Made by a program: the position numbers and the translations under genes. DNA of 64,000 bases from Aurelia coerulea (lineage: Eukaryota > Cnidaria > Scyphozoa > Semaeostomeae > Ulmaridae): assembly GCA_039566865.1 (NCBI GenBank), contig CM076957.1:9557896-9621895 (forward strand). Direction: 5' to 3'. The notes under the pieces are model-generated. The model did not search any database, was not told the origin of the DNA, and saw nothing but the letters and a program-made list of their open reading frames with translations. Positions 12,554 to 22,474 of this stretch are shown here, piece after piece. How positions within the stretch are numbered: the stretch's first letter is position 1; every line of letters begins with the position of its first letter.

Positions 12554-12656
12554 CGCTTCACATTGAACTTCTGAAGCGCGCGGTTGCAGCATTGGGTAGC
12601 GCAAAGCGCAGTAGCGCAGAAAATGTAATAACGAGGCCAAGTTTCTGCTGAGTCAT

Positions 12657-12729
12657 TCGTACAATGTTTTCGCGCTTGTTGCGCAGACTCTACTTTTCCT
12701 TTTGTAGTGTAGAGTCTGCGCGCAGGCTA
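12657..12729 (-). repeat. Right TIR (73 bp) with internal hairpin
   Basis: Exact reverse complement of 4339-4411, including the 13-bp stem and 15-nt loop. It is followed by the target duplication CAATCAAG at 12730-12737. The transposase start codon lies about 100 bp inside, so the promoter probably lies in or next to this TIR (inference). Confidence 0.92.
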
Positions 12730-13357
12730 CAATCAAGGTACTCAGCCTGCTTCTTGTAAGGTCAAGCCTAATTTTGACATCACTTGTAATCTCTTTACGG
12801 CATCTGTATACTTTAGTACGTTCAGTGAAGGACTTGAACCTCACAATAATTTGCTGTGTGGTGATGCCATCCTTTGTCTTTGTAGGGCCAATTCGGTGAG
12901 CGCGATCAATGGATGCCTTTCCAACCCCACACTTAGTCTCGTTAAGGATGTTGATAATGATTTCGACACAGTCCTCTTTATCACGGTTAGCAGAAACCTG
13001 AATGTTGTCAAAGCGGAGACACACGCGCCGTCCATACTGCTCGACTTCTTCTATTCTCCTGTCAAGTTTCTCGACTACTGCCAATTCACTCTCGAGAGCG
13101 GCAACGCGGTTTTGGAGGCTTTCAAATTCATCAATACGACTTTCCAGACTTTCTAAGTGTTCAATTCGTGCCTCCAAACTTCTAATAGCTTGGTCTTGAG
13201 CGTTAAATCTTTCTTCAAGCTTCAGAAGCTTTCCAATATCTGACTTTATAGGATTTAATGCATCGTCAATAATATTTTTGATTTCAACAACAGTTGCCAT
13301 TGTTGCACAAAGCGATCTCGTGTTAGGCCGTGCGTACGCGTTGGGAATTCTGCTCAT
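12730..13357 (-). pseudogene. 5' part of a LINE ORF1 (coiled coil + RRM), split by the transposon
   Basis: Starts MSRIPNAYARPN at 13357 (or MATVVEIKN at 13300). A heptad-rich coiled coil follows (LEARIEHLESLESR... to about residue 105), then an L1-ORF1p-like RRM (RRVCLRFDNIQV) and the conserved IDRAHRIGP block. The reading frame ends at the transposon TIR. The missing C-terminus is at 4161-4338. Such ORF1 proteins bind LINE RNA as trimers. The element's 5'UTR probably occupies 13358-13552. I found no ORF2 belonging to this copy, so it is probably 3'-deleted. Confidence 0.8.
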
Positions 13358-13552
13358 GAATCACAACCATAAAAATCTATTACTGTTCAAAACTCATATA
13401 GTACATGAAACTATAACCAATCCATAATCACATCATAACCAAAGTCATACTAAATCAACCAACGAAGCACACACATTTCGACGACTCAGCTACATTTTTT
13501 CAGAGCGTCGAAAAACACGTCTTTACTCCACGTGCACGTCAAGCAAGTCCAA

Positions 13553-13720
13553 ATTTATTCTTGACTATAAAAGAAATTGATAATCTGTGAATGCTTACGA
13601 AAGTCTCGAAAGACACCCAAAGCATGGTTTCGTGAAGTTGCTGGTAAAAAATCAGTAATTTTTAATCAATAGATGCCAATGATACTTTTACAAACGCACT
13701 AAGGATGTCTTTTGAGACCA
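13553..13720 (+). repeat. Left half of dispersed repeat 'R', interrupted by a LINE
   Basis: Reverse complement of about 38285-38435 (shared words such as AAAGAAATTGATAATCTGTG and CACTAAGGATGTCTTTTGAG). The continuation of the same repeat resumes at about 19869 after the LINE. The LINE at 13721-19868 therefore landed inside a pre-existing R copy. Confidence 0.7.
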
Positions 13721-13778
13721 TTTTTTTTTTTTTTTTATCAACTTAAAACAACTACAACTCTAATATTTACATTCAACT

Positions 13779-13835
13779 GTGCCCCTCATAGTGGGAAAAG
13801 ACCCAAGGTCATCGTGTTCCCACTATGAGGGACAC
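13779..13835 (-). other. 3'UTR stem-loop of the LINE
   Basis: GTGCCCCTCATAGTGGGAA (13779-13797) pairs with TTCCCACTATGAGGGACAC (13817-13835): 18 of 19 bp, loop 19 nt. It sits between the ORF2 stop and the A tail. In some LINEs (for example UnaL2) a 3' stem-loop is the RT recognition site, so that role is plausible here. Confidence 0.75.
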
Positions 13836-13911
13836 TTACAATAAACAATCCATTACAAAGAATACATACAACAAAATAAAAAAGGGGGGGGGGTAGCTGC
13901 TGTTTGGAGTT

Positions 13912-16900
13912 TCACTTAAAGCGTTGAGTAGTCTTAATGTATAATATAGTGGCATCCATGATCATTCTATTGCTAATTATATTCAAGTGTGAACTGCCAT
14001 ATAAAAGGAGATCGCACAAGGCTGTTGTATCCATATCATTAATGTCCAGGGCAGGGATTTCTGAGAGATGACCAAAGAGATCTGCACGCATCAAATCAAA
14101 CTCTGGGCAGTGCAGGAGATAGTGTTCATTGTCCTCTTTTCCAGTTCCACAACTACAAATCGGGTTTAGACAGTCAAAGTTATGCCGGAATCTATGTTCG
14201 TTTAATGCACTAAAATTCACGCGAAGTTTTGTTAAAGATCTAACACCGTCAATGTCATGAATGTTATAAGTAGAGTTTCCTAATGGTCGTATGGTTGTAA
14301 GAAGTTTACGTTTGAATTCAGCAATGCTTGCAGAATGTTTTAAATCATCACAAAGAAGATTCCATTCAAAAAGAGTATTTTGGAAATACGTATTCGAAAA
14401 ACGGACAGTTCGCCCAAAATTTTGGTTGTAAGCGCGTGTTGCTCTGAGATTGTAGGTAAGTTCGCGTTTATCGGGAATTTCCGCAAACAAGTAATGAGGG
14501 GATTGTGACTTTTTCACGTTGAAAAAATGACACAAACGTCGATACCATCTTCTCTGATACAAGTTTTCCCAACCTAATTCCTCGTAGAGTCTTTGTCTAC
14601 TTGTACCTCTCCATGCTCCAGTGACTGCCAGGGCAGCTGAATATTGAATATGCTCCAGTCTTTGAGTGAAAGCAGATTGCATTTCGGGATCATATCTATG
14701 ATATATGATGTCTCCATAATCCAGGTGGGGCCTCACATAGAGCTTATATATCTGATCGAGCACATTTCTAGAAACATATTTCGAAAGATATTTTATCATA
14801 CCGATACCCCTTCTTGCTTTTAAACTAGCTTCTCGAATATGGCTGTCAAAATTTAATTTAGAGTCAAGAGTTTGTCCCAGGTGTTTGTGCTCGGATTTTG
14901 TATCTATCTCGTTGGATCCCAAAGACAGGGAAGGATGGGAGGGCTTACGTCTCTTGCAAGAAAAAATAACTTCTTCAGTTTTATCCGCATTGAACTGCAT
15001 TTTCCATTGCCATGCCCACAAACGTACCGTCTCAAGGTCCCTATTTAAGTCCTCTGCAGTTCTATTGACTTCATTTACAACAGAAAAAAGAGATGTGTCA
15101 TCCGCAAACATTCTCGCATCGGAGTGAACATTATCGACAAGGTCATTTATGTACACTAGAAAAAAAACAATGGTCCTAATACTGAGCCTTGTGGCACTCC
15201 TGCAGATATTGATGCCCATTGTGAGCTTTTGCCATTCAGCACTACACGCTGTTTTCGATTTGCCAAATAATTCCGAATCAACGAGAGAAGGTTTCCATCT
15301 ATGCCACTGCATTGCAATTTGTATAGTAAGCCCTCATGCCAGACCCTATCAAATGCCTTCGACAAGTCAAGAAAGACAGCTCTAGTTTCATGGCTGGGAA
15401 TTTCTTCGAACGCACTGTAGATCTTGTGAGTTATAGATAATAACTGATTAATTTTCGGGTCACCTGGTCGAAAGCCAGACTGTCTTGAAGTTATAAGTCC
15501 ATTGTCGTTAAGATGTCCGTATATTCCATCAAATAATATTTTTTCAAAGACTTTTCCGAAAATTGGTAACAGTGAGATGGGTCGATAATTTTTTTTGTTT
15601 TGCCTGCTTTCTTTTTTGTGCACTGGAATAATATTGGCTTTCTTCCAGACAGATGGATAGATTCCTGTCTCAAGGCATTTTTCAAAGATCAGGCACAGGG
15701 GCTCAACAATTGAACTATCGCATATCTTTATCATGAAAACAGGGATATTGTCACATCCACTTGCTTTTTTAGAATCTAGAGCGCGAATCAGTTGAAGAAC
15801 TTTTTCCCTATCAATATTCATGTTTTCTAAGACAAAGTTACATCTTGGCCGGATATTAGGAAGAGAACTCCCCGTTGCTATCATACAGCATTGCTTTACA
15901 AAATAGTCGTTTAAAATGTTAGCTTTGGTTTGAGCGTTCGTCACAAATAGTCCATTTTCCAGCAAAGGAGGGATATTTGAGACTTTTTTCTTATTGATTA
16001 ACCTGTTTAGGGTGGCCCAATAGGTTTTAATGCCTTGGTTAGGATCAGACAATTTTCTTCCAAGGTGCAAGTAATAGCTTTCTTTTTCATGAATAATCAT
16101 TTTGGATGTTCTATTTCGTGTTTCCTTAACTAGGTTCCAGTCCTCTTGCCTTCTTCCACGCTGCACAAATTTTCTATAAACTCTGTGTTTACGCTTGATC
16201 GCAGATTTTAGCTCCGGTGTTATCCATGGTGGATCTTTATCATTACATTTTATGATTTTGTTAGGTATATGCGACGAAAGAATAGAATGCAGGGCATTGG
16301 TGAAAACCTCCGCCATTTCTTCGGACCCTAGGCCATTAAATCGCGAATTCCAGTCAACGCAGTTCAGTATATCTCTGATTGTGCCGGTGTCGGCTTTTGA
16401 ATAATCCCAGATCGTTCTTTTGTATGGAGATGGAGTGGGTAAAGAATAGTTTAGTTTACCATAAATCAGTTGATGCTGGCAGTGTTCATCTAAGAAAGGA
16501 TGAACCCCGGATTCCACAAACATGTTGGGTTGGTCGGTTATAATAAGGTCAATACAGGACATTCCTTCGCCTCGAATATTGGTGGGTTCATCAATCAACT
16601 GGTAAAGGTTATTCATTTCCATTAGCTCATCCAAAGCAGTTCCCTCGGGGTTTTCAACATCATTATCCCACCACTGAGATGACCTACAATTAAAATCTCC
16701 AGTCAAGACCAGAGAATGATATCTTTCCCTTCGAAGCTGATCGAGAGTCGCCTGCAGTTGATTGATAAACTCCTCAAATTTATCACTGGTTTGGCTAGGA
16801 CTACGGTATACAGTAATGAAAATATTTTCTTTCGCGCAAAAGTTATTTCAGCAACGATCATTTCTTGCAGTAATTCGAGATCAGTTCTGCGTTTGATTGG

Positions 16901-17663
16901 CAAACCCTCTCGAAAATCGAAAATACAAGCACACTCCCCCAATTTTGGTATTGCTTGGGTGATCATTACGATAAATTTCTTTACTATAGCCCTCAATGCA
17001 GATTTCTTCATTACCAATAGTAGAGTCTAACATGGAATCTGAGATCGCAATTATATCATTTTTTGTAAATTGAATCATAGGCCTCGATTAGTGGAATTTT
17101 GACATTACCTCTAGCACAAATACTATTCAAGTTCCAATGAAAAAACTTCAGGCACTTATTGATTTGAGGGCCAGGATTTGTTTCTATATCACCAGAAAGC
17201 AATAAAAGAAAGTCCCATGGGAAGCGGTCTCCAAGATTAATTGATTCCAGGAACCTGCATATAATGACGGCGTACAACACATTTTGCAAAACAACCAAAA
17301 GTTTTTGCGGTAATACATAGTTTTCAATGCCGAACAAGAATTTCTTTTCATAAGGCCAAACAAAAAATAAAAGACAAAATAAAATGTAACCATTGCATAG
17401 GATGTCGTTTTCGTGTAAACGAATTTAAAATCGTGAAATTCGTGTTTAACCATGTCAGGGGGAATAAGAGAAAAGAACGAGGCAATCAAGATCGATGGCA
17501 ACAGCGTGAACACTGATACCCACATAAAGAGATACAAGTAGACAAAAGAGCAAAGCATTGTCCGGAACAATTCTGCACAAGGAATAATATGAGAAACAAT
17601 TGTTGTGTGCCTAAACCTGAAAAGCGCAATTCCTGCACGCCACTCACTGGTTCCTATGGGCAT
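13912..17663 (-). pseudogene. LINE ORF2: leader, 2A motif, APE endonuclease, reverse transcriptase
   Basis: The leader (17663-17184) is rich in hydrophobic segments (CSFVYLYLFMWVSVFTLLPS). After a frame change it continues to LLLSGDIETNPGP at about 17168-17200, a complete 2A-like ribosome-skipping signature. The endonuclease follows (HWNLNSICARG, GDFNCRSSQWWDND near 16690), then RT motifs [52 protein letters not shown] and FADDTSLF, and a C-terminal domain ending at 13912. At least three frameshifts interrupt the endonuclease region. One in the RT lies in a run of eight A (15160-15167), where one base too many separates GPLFF from LVYINDL. 2A motifs in APE-type LINEs are described in the literature. 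Confidence 0.82.
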
Positions 17664-18007
17664 TTAATGCTCGCTGTATCTCTTTGATCATTCTCTGATT
17701 CCTTTAAATTTGAAAAGGGGCTTGCCAAGCAATAGGGGTATCGAATCAATTTACAGCAGCTGAAACAAAGGGAGGAACAAAAAAACATATTGAATACACG
17801 AAAGAAAGAAAGTAATAAAAAATATGTTGAACTCTTCACTTGGGAGCTCGACAAATCGAGTCACGATCGAAGCTGCAGCAGGGGACTGTTTTAGGCAGTT
17901 TGAACAAAGAACTCGAATCAATTGTGGTGATGGTTACTGGTAAAAACAAAAACAAGCTTGAGTACCGTCGCCCTGAAGCGCACAGTCAACGGATACGGCA
18001 ATTTTCG

Positions 18008-18263
18008 CGGGGGGTGAGTGGCCGAGTGGCTTAAACAGTTTCCGTCAGGTGACTGAAGTTAAGCTCGGTCGAGTGAGGTCAAACTCCGGATGGGTACCCT
18101 CTGAGGCCTGACCTCGCAACTCACCTCGCGCCGTCCTTCGGAAGGGACGTTAAACTAGTGGTCCCATGCCTGGATGCGGCATGCATAGTGGGCCTAAATT
18201 AGCTTTAAATTGCTAGAAACCCTATCAGCCCACTTAAAATAAATTACTACTACTACTACTACT
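18008..18263 (+). mobile_element. SINE with tRNA-like and 5S-like promoter words, (ACT)n tail
   Basis: Flanked by the direct repeat AATTTTCG (18000-18007 and 18264-18271). The 5' end reads GTGGCCGAGTGGCTTAAAC, like a tRNA-Ser/Leu A box. It then has GAAGTTAAGC and GGATGGGTACC, which resemble internal control words of 5S rRNA. The body contains CCTTCGGAAGGGACGTTAAA, and the 3' end is (ACT)n. No coding. It inserted into the inter-ORF region of the surrounding LINE, in the opposite orientation. Confidence 0.8.
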
Positions 18264-18343
18264 AATTTTCGGCCGTCAGATATAGTTATATGTAGCTGCG
18301 GATCAGGGCGACGGAACTGAAATAATTCAAGAAACCCCCAAGT

Positions 18344-18485
18344 TAAGGTGACTCCGCTCTCCGCCCCAGCGAACAGCGAGACGCCGCCCCGCAAAAACGA
18401 CTCCCCCCACTAAAAGCCTAGCGAGGAGAGCAGTCCCGCGAAACGGCGCCCCGCTGCGCACCAGAACGGAAAGCAGAGCCACCCC
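18344..18485. repeat. GC-rich inverted pair related to the ends of repeat R
   Basis: 18344-18420 (starting TTAAGGTGACTCCGCTCTCC) read on the minus strand, and 18421-18485 read on the plus strand, both resemble the terminal block of repeat R (GGAGAGTG..GCGAAACGGC..GCGGAAAGCAGAG at 38845-38895). The pair forms a small palindrome. Significance is unclear. Confidence 0.45.
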
Positions 18486-18841
18486 AAGCCTGAATTTGAA
18501 CTCGGCGGAATCTCCCGAGCGGGCGAAACTCAGCTATCGAAAAGGGTTTTATCCAAATCATCACCCACCCTTAAAACCCACCGAGGGGAAACAATAACTA
18601 CAAAAAAGCAATACTTTCGTATAGTCGTCTGGATATTACAAACTCATCTCATGAAAAAAGGGAACAACAAAATGGCTCAAATGCCCACAGTAAAGCAGAA
18701 TATCTACAAATTTTATATAATAGATGAGGTTGCTTGTAATACCGAATTGCGACCATACGGAAATAAGGGCTATTTTATACACAACGGTTTATATAAACAA
18801 CGACGAAAGATGACAGTTATATGGGTTCATGTAAGAGGTCC

Positions 18842-19644
18842 TTACGACTCTGAGACTGCAGTAGTCTCTGCAGCATCATCATCATCTGTAGCATCATTAT
18901 CTGCAGCAGCATCATTGCTCTGATTAGGATGGCTTTCAGGGTCACTTTCCTCATCATGTCTTCGAATTATGTCCATCAAGTCCTCTTCACTGTTAAAATG
19001 CTCAAATGCGTCTCCAATCTTGACACTCAATCGACAATTTACATCTGCAAATGCAAAACCCAATTCCTTTTCCTCAAGGAAAGACGTTACCTTCTGGATT
19101 ATGTCTATTCTACGTTTGGTTAAGTCCAGCTTTATCCTGTATTTGGGGCATTTTTTCCTTGCTCGATACACCAAAGTTCTATTTCGCCATGTTGTGAAAC
19201 GCACAATGACCTGATGTATTTTCTTTCCTTTGACGATCCTTGGTGAGCCAATCCTATGTGCACGGTCTATCACTGCATCAGGGACATCGACCTCTAATTC
19301 TTTGAATACATTCTTCACCTTCTCTTGCACATTTCACTTGTTTCACTTTCTCCTTCAGCCACTGGAGGTATGCCGTTGATTCTGAGACACAAACGTCGGT
19401 TGTACTGCTCATTATCATCCAGATTATTTTGAAGTTGAGCAATATGCCGTTCCATAATCACGATTTTAGATTCTAGCATTTCGATTTTGTCATTCTGTTT
19501 CTTTATAGTTGCATGTAAATTATCAATGAATTCCTTCGTTGCCATTTCTTTCTTTAATTCGGCAAACATTTCATCAAAATATGCCTGATAAGCGTCAGCA
19601 TTTTGATTTTGACGTGCGCCTGCACGAGCACCTGCCGACTTCAT
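18842..19644 (-). pseudogene. LINE ORF1 (coiled coil + RRM), one frameshift
   Basis: The N-terminal part (19644-19318) starts MKSAGARAGARQ and carries a coiled coil (FIDNLHATIKKQNDKIEMLE) and RRLCLRINGIPP. The second part (from about 19330) continues with VIDRAHRIGSPRIVKG, VIVRFTTWRNRTLVYRARKK, LDLTKRRIDII and FAFADVNCRLSVKI, with a D/A/S-rich tail to 18842. The parts overlap at 19315-19330 in different frames, so a single-base indel breaks the gene. It is homologous to the split ORF1 at 12730-13357/4161-4338 and is the upstream ORF of the LINE whose ORF2 is at 13912-17663. Confidence 0.78.
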
Positions 19645-19868
19645 CTCGATGTAGGCGTGGCGTGGCCTAACAGTAAAGCGGTCAAGTGTCTTTTAAATCG
19701 TTTCTTTATAGCGATAAACAGCACAAGATACCCAAAGAAGCTTCCAAAGTTAAACCTGATACCTTTCGTCCAAAGCTCATATCATGTCACCACTTTCAAA
19801 TAGCGTTTATGCCATATATTTCCCACTGCTACATCAGAGCTAAAAAAGCATGACCGCCCTGGACGCTC

Positions 19869-20395
19869 TGACCTGCGTATGGTATTCCCAAAAGATGACG
19901 TTCATCTGTTTGCCAATGGAAAAACTTCTGAAAGTTATTTCAAGCCTGAGCGTTTGCAAGCGTGCTTCATAGCATGGTAATCTGTTGACCAAGGTTTCTT
20001 CATTTCGCTGTCGAAAAGTAAACAGAAATACGAAATTCGATTGCAGGAAATCTAACCTAGCCTTTTCAATCAGACTTGGCAAAGTTGTAGATCAACAACT
20101 TGGCTAAAGATGGAACGAAAAAACATCGAACATTTTTCGAGTAGTTTTGGAGATAAATCCACTTTTCTGAAATTAGCAAAACGATTTGAACTAGGATTTG
20201 TGAAACCAGGGTTGACGGAAACATTGCGATATATACATATTTCGATTGCCCAGATCATACAGAACAATATCCTTTTTACCGCTTTTCGATAGGCCGAATA
20301 ATATTGGAGAAATTAACTGCTTTCTGAGGAGAGTGCTTTTGCGAAACGGCATCTCGTTGTGCACTAGAGCGGAAAGCAGAGATACCTTAACTACC
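19869..20395 (+). repeat. Right half of dispersed repeat 'R'
   Basis: Resumes the repeat interrupted at 13720. It is homologous to 38045-38280 (inverted), 38448-38660 and 38655-38895. Shared words include GATTGCAGGAAATCTA, GACTTGGCAAAGTTGTAGAT and GCGAAACGGCATCTCG. It ends near GATACCTTAA. Short ORFs in it are not conserved between copies, so it looks non-coding. Confidence 0.65.
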
Positions 20396-20984
20396 TAACT
20401 ACGTCAATGGACGACAAAGGTTTATTTCTGACAATGCAGAACTCAATATTACGGACCACGGACCATGGACTACAGAACTACGGAACCAAGAGCCTTGGAC
20501 TCAGGAACTAGAGACCGGCGGAGGAAAGTAACGGGATATTCTGAATCATTTACCTTTTGAACCATTAACCAACTGTAAATTCAAGCATAATGCACGTTTC
20601 CTTAGCGATAATCATTCAATTAATTTCTATAAAATTGACCTCGCTACAGTCGCATTTGGTACAAATACTAATCGGCAGCACCCGCTGACTGTTGTTATAT
20701 CTAGTATATATTGTAACTTTTTATTGGAATATGTATAAAAACAAAAGGTGTTATTGGCGTGTGATTTTCAATTTCCTTTTGTTCGTCTGCTAATAAAAGT
20801 GACCTGTTTTATTGTTAATTTGTTCTTCGCACGCACCAAGCTGATGAGAGTGCGACGAAACGCGTATTTGAAAAGGAAATGCCTCACAATCTAAAGTGTT
20901 CTGATAAACTACAACTACAAGGCGAAAACTACTTGCCTTGCCATAGATGTAGTCAGATTTGTTGGGCGGGGGTGGTGGGCGTGC
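20396..20984. other. Unassigned stretch with tandem GGAC words and a hammerhead-like motif
   Basis: 20440-20525 repeats ACGGACCACGGACCATGGAC-type words. The rest is AT-rich and without a gene. A ribozyme-like core at 20837-20870 is listed separately. A Penelope-like or retrozyme-like remnant is one possible source. Confidence 0.35.
20837..20870 (+). ncRNA. Hammerhead-ribozyme-like motif (weak)
   Basis: CTGATGA (20841-20847) and GAAA (20857-20860) are spaced as in a hammerhead core. CAAG before and TTTG after could form stem I (one G-U). Stem III would be the very short ACGCGT type ending in UA. The stem II region GAGTGCGAC forms only a weak two-pair helix. Short-stem-III hammerheads occur in Penelope-like elements and retrozymes. 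This may be a decayed or chance match. Confidence 0.3.
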
Positions 20985-21200
20985 TTTTGGAGACACTACC
21001 ACCAGAACTAAGAAATTTAGACTCCGTTCAGATATTCAAAAGACTTATGAAAGCCCATAAATGCCAAGCCTGCAACTGCAGATTATGTGAAATATTTTAC
21101 CTTATAACATTGTATGTATTATTGTAAATAGTTGGTCTTACTTAGCAATTATACCTATAATTTCTTAGCCAATTTTAAATGAAAGAATTAAGAATGAAAA
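20985..21200 (+). pseudogene. 3'-terminal fragment of a CR1/L2-like LINE
   Basis: Encodes LPPELRNLDSVQIFKRLM followed by CQACNCRLC and a stop at about 21125, then a 3'UTR to about 21200. This is the usual C-terminus of these LINE ORF2 proteins. Similar ends with C-x-C-x2-C occur at 25.3, 34.06 and 40.5 kb. Everything upstream is missing. Confidence 0.65.
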
Positions 21201-21217
21201 TAAATTTCTGTCAAGTG

Positions 21218-22390
21218 TTTTTGAAACGTCCTTCACGACGAGGATAGGTGGCACAAAATAAAAACAACAATAGGGAATGTAGCCGACAAACTGAGCTACA
21301 GGATAGATGAACGCACCGAGTTCCCAAAAACCAACCGAGTTCCCAAAAGCAGACAAACAAAGCAAGAATCCAAGTGCTAAGGTTGCTCGATGATGATGAT
21401 AATGATGGTGGTTCACTATTACAGAAATAAATTAATATAAATAAGCAACATAAGTAACAAGAACCTCGACAATAATTTCTAAATTGAGTATACAAAAACA
21501 AATGTTTGTTCTTGGCCTAAATAGCGAGAGCAACATGACATAAGTAGAAATAATAGTAAACATGACAAAAATTGAATCAATACAACAGCAATCGTATAAG
21601 AAACTAAGGATAAGTATCTAATAATGATAACTTACAATCTATAAGTCCTCGCAACCATAAAGTCTTCACTTGTGCAAAACGGAAGGCCTAATTCAAGCAA
21701 AAGAAACTTAGGCCATGCCAAATGAACTTTACTGCAGCCAGCTGCTGTGTAGATCTATTCTTGAGGTCGATAGATAAGCGTTGTGATGCCGAAGAAAGGG
21801 CTGGCAGAAACTTTATAGCTACGGGCTGTTGCACGAAGCATGAAAAAGCGTGAATATCTTAAAACAATACATGGACGATCTAGAGCGTGGGAAATTAATA
21901 CTGCGCAAAATGCGAACTAATTCATCTTAATTCAAAATCTTTCTTCCATTGCTCAATTAGGTCGCATTTTGATTTAGAAATCTCTAGCAGTATAAATTTC
22001 CTATAATGTATTAATTTTATTAACTACTAACAGCTAACAACTTATGACTAACAATTTGTGCGTAATACCCGTATATTGGGTTTTGTACAGTATTGGTAGA
22101 TAGATAGAAAGAGTTCAAAGTTCAAATATAGGGTCAATGCTCAACCATTCAATTCAACTAAATAAGGCAACAACAACAATGAATTAAAACAAGTACTTCA
22201 AACTTCGCATTTGCACTCTTCGCGGAATCTTAGAAATGAGGCATCAGCAAATAATTTTCGCATGTTTTCCTCAAAAATTGATCCCAAACTCCTTTCGAAA
22301 CGAAGTTTTTGAAGCGCGGTCAGATAACTTGAAGAACGTTAGCCGACCGTTTAGGGCGCAGCTCCTCTAGCAAATTATTTTGCAGCTTTA
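21218..22390. repeat. Unclassified dispersed repeat (long copy)
   Basis: Its two ends match the short copy at 60103-60302: GTCCTTCA.GAC.AGGATAGG near 21225 and 60112, and AACGAAGTTTTTGAAGCGCGGTCAGATA near 22300 and 60230. About 900 bp of AT-rich, non-coding interior is absent from the short copy, so one is an internally deleted or inserted form. I see no gene in it. Confidence 0.5.
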
Positions 22391-22474
22391 GCCAAACAAT
22401 AATTTTGCAATTCCAAATTTCAACAAGCTATATCTTCAAATGTCCTTCCTGGTTTTGAAGCAAAGTACGCAAAA

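Larger units (their letters stand above)
4339..12729. mobile_element. Autonomous helicase-encoding DDE transposon (Academ/AcademH-like), apparently intact
   Basis: An 8391-bp element bounded by identical 73-bp TIRs starting TAGCCTGCGCGCAG and flanked by an 8-bp direct duplication CAATCAAG (4331-4338 and 12730-12737). It carries two convergent spliced genes: a RecQ-like helicase (+) and a multi-exon DDE transposase (-). Their stop codons lie about 110 bp apart. All predicted junctions follow GT-AG and keep frame, and no internal stops were seen. The combination of an SF2/RecQ helicase with a large D-D-E transposase is known from the AcademH lineage as I recall it. The 8-bp duplication and separate convergent genes should be compared with that group. 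It interrupts the ORF1 of an older LINE. Confidence 0.85.
13721..19868 (-). mobile_element. Near full-length two-ORF CR1/L2-like LINE (2A-bearing)
   Basis: Minus-strand element of about 6.1 kb: ORF1 (19644-18842), an inter-ORF region carrying a SINE, ORF2 (17663-13912), a 3'UTR with a strong hairpin, and a 16-nt A tail (T13721-13736 on plus). Boundaries are supported by the repeat R sequence that resumes on both sides. The coding regions hold several frameshifts, so the copy is inactive as assembled. Confidence 0.8.

Noticed and set aside
11562..12566. Plus-strand ORFs of about 70-109 aa
   Set aside because: They are antisense shadows of the transposase first exon.
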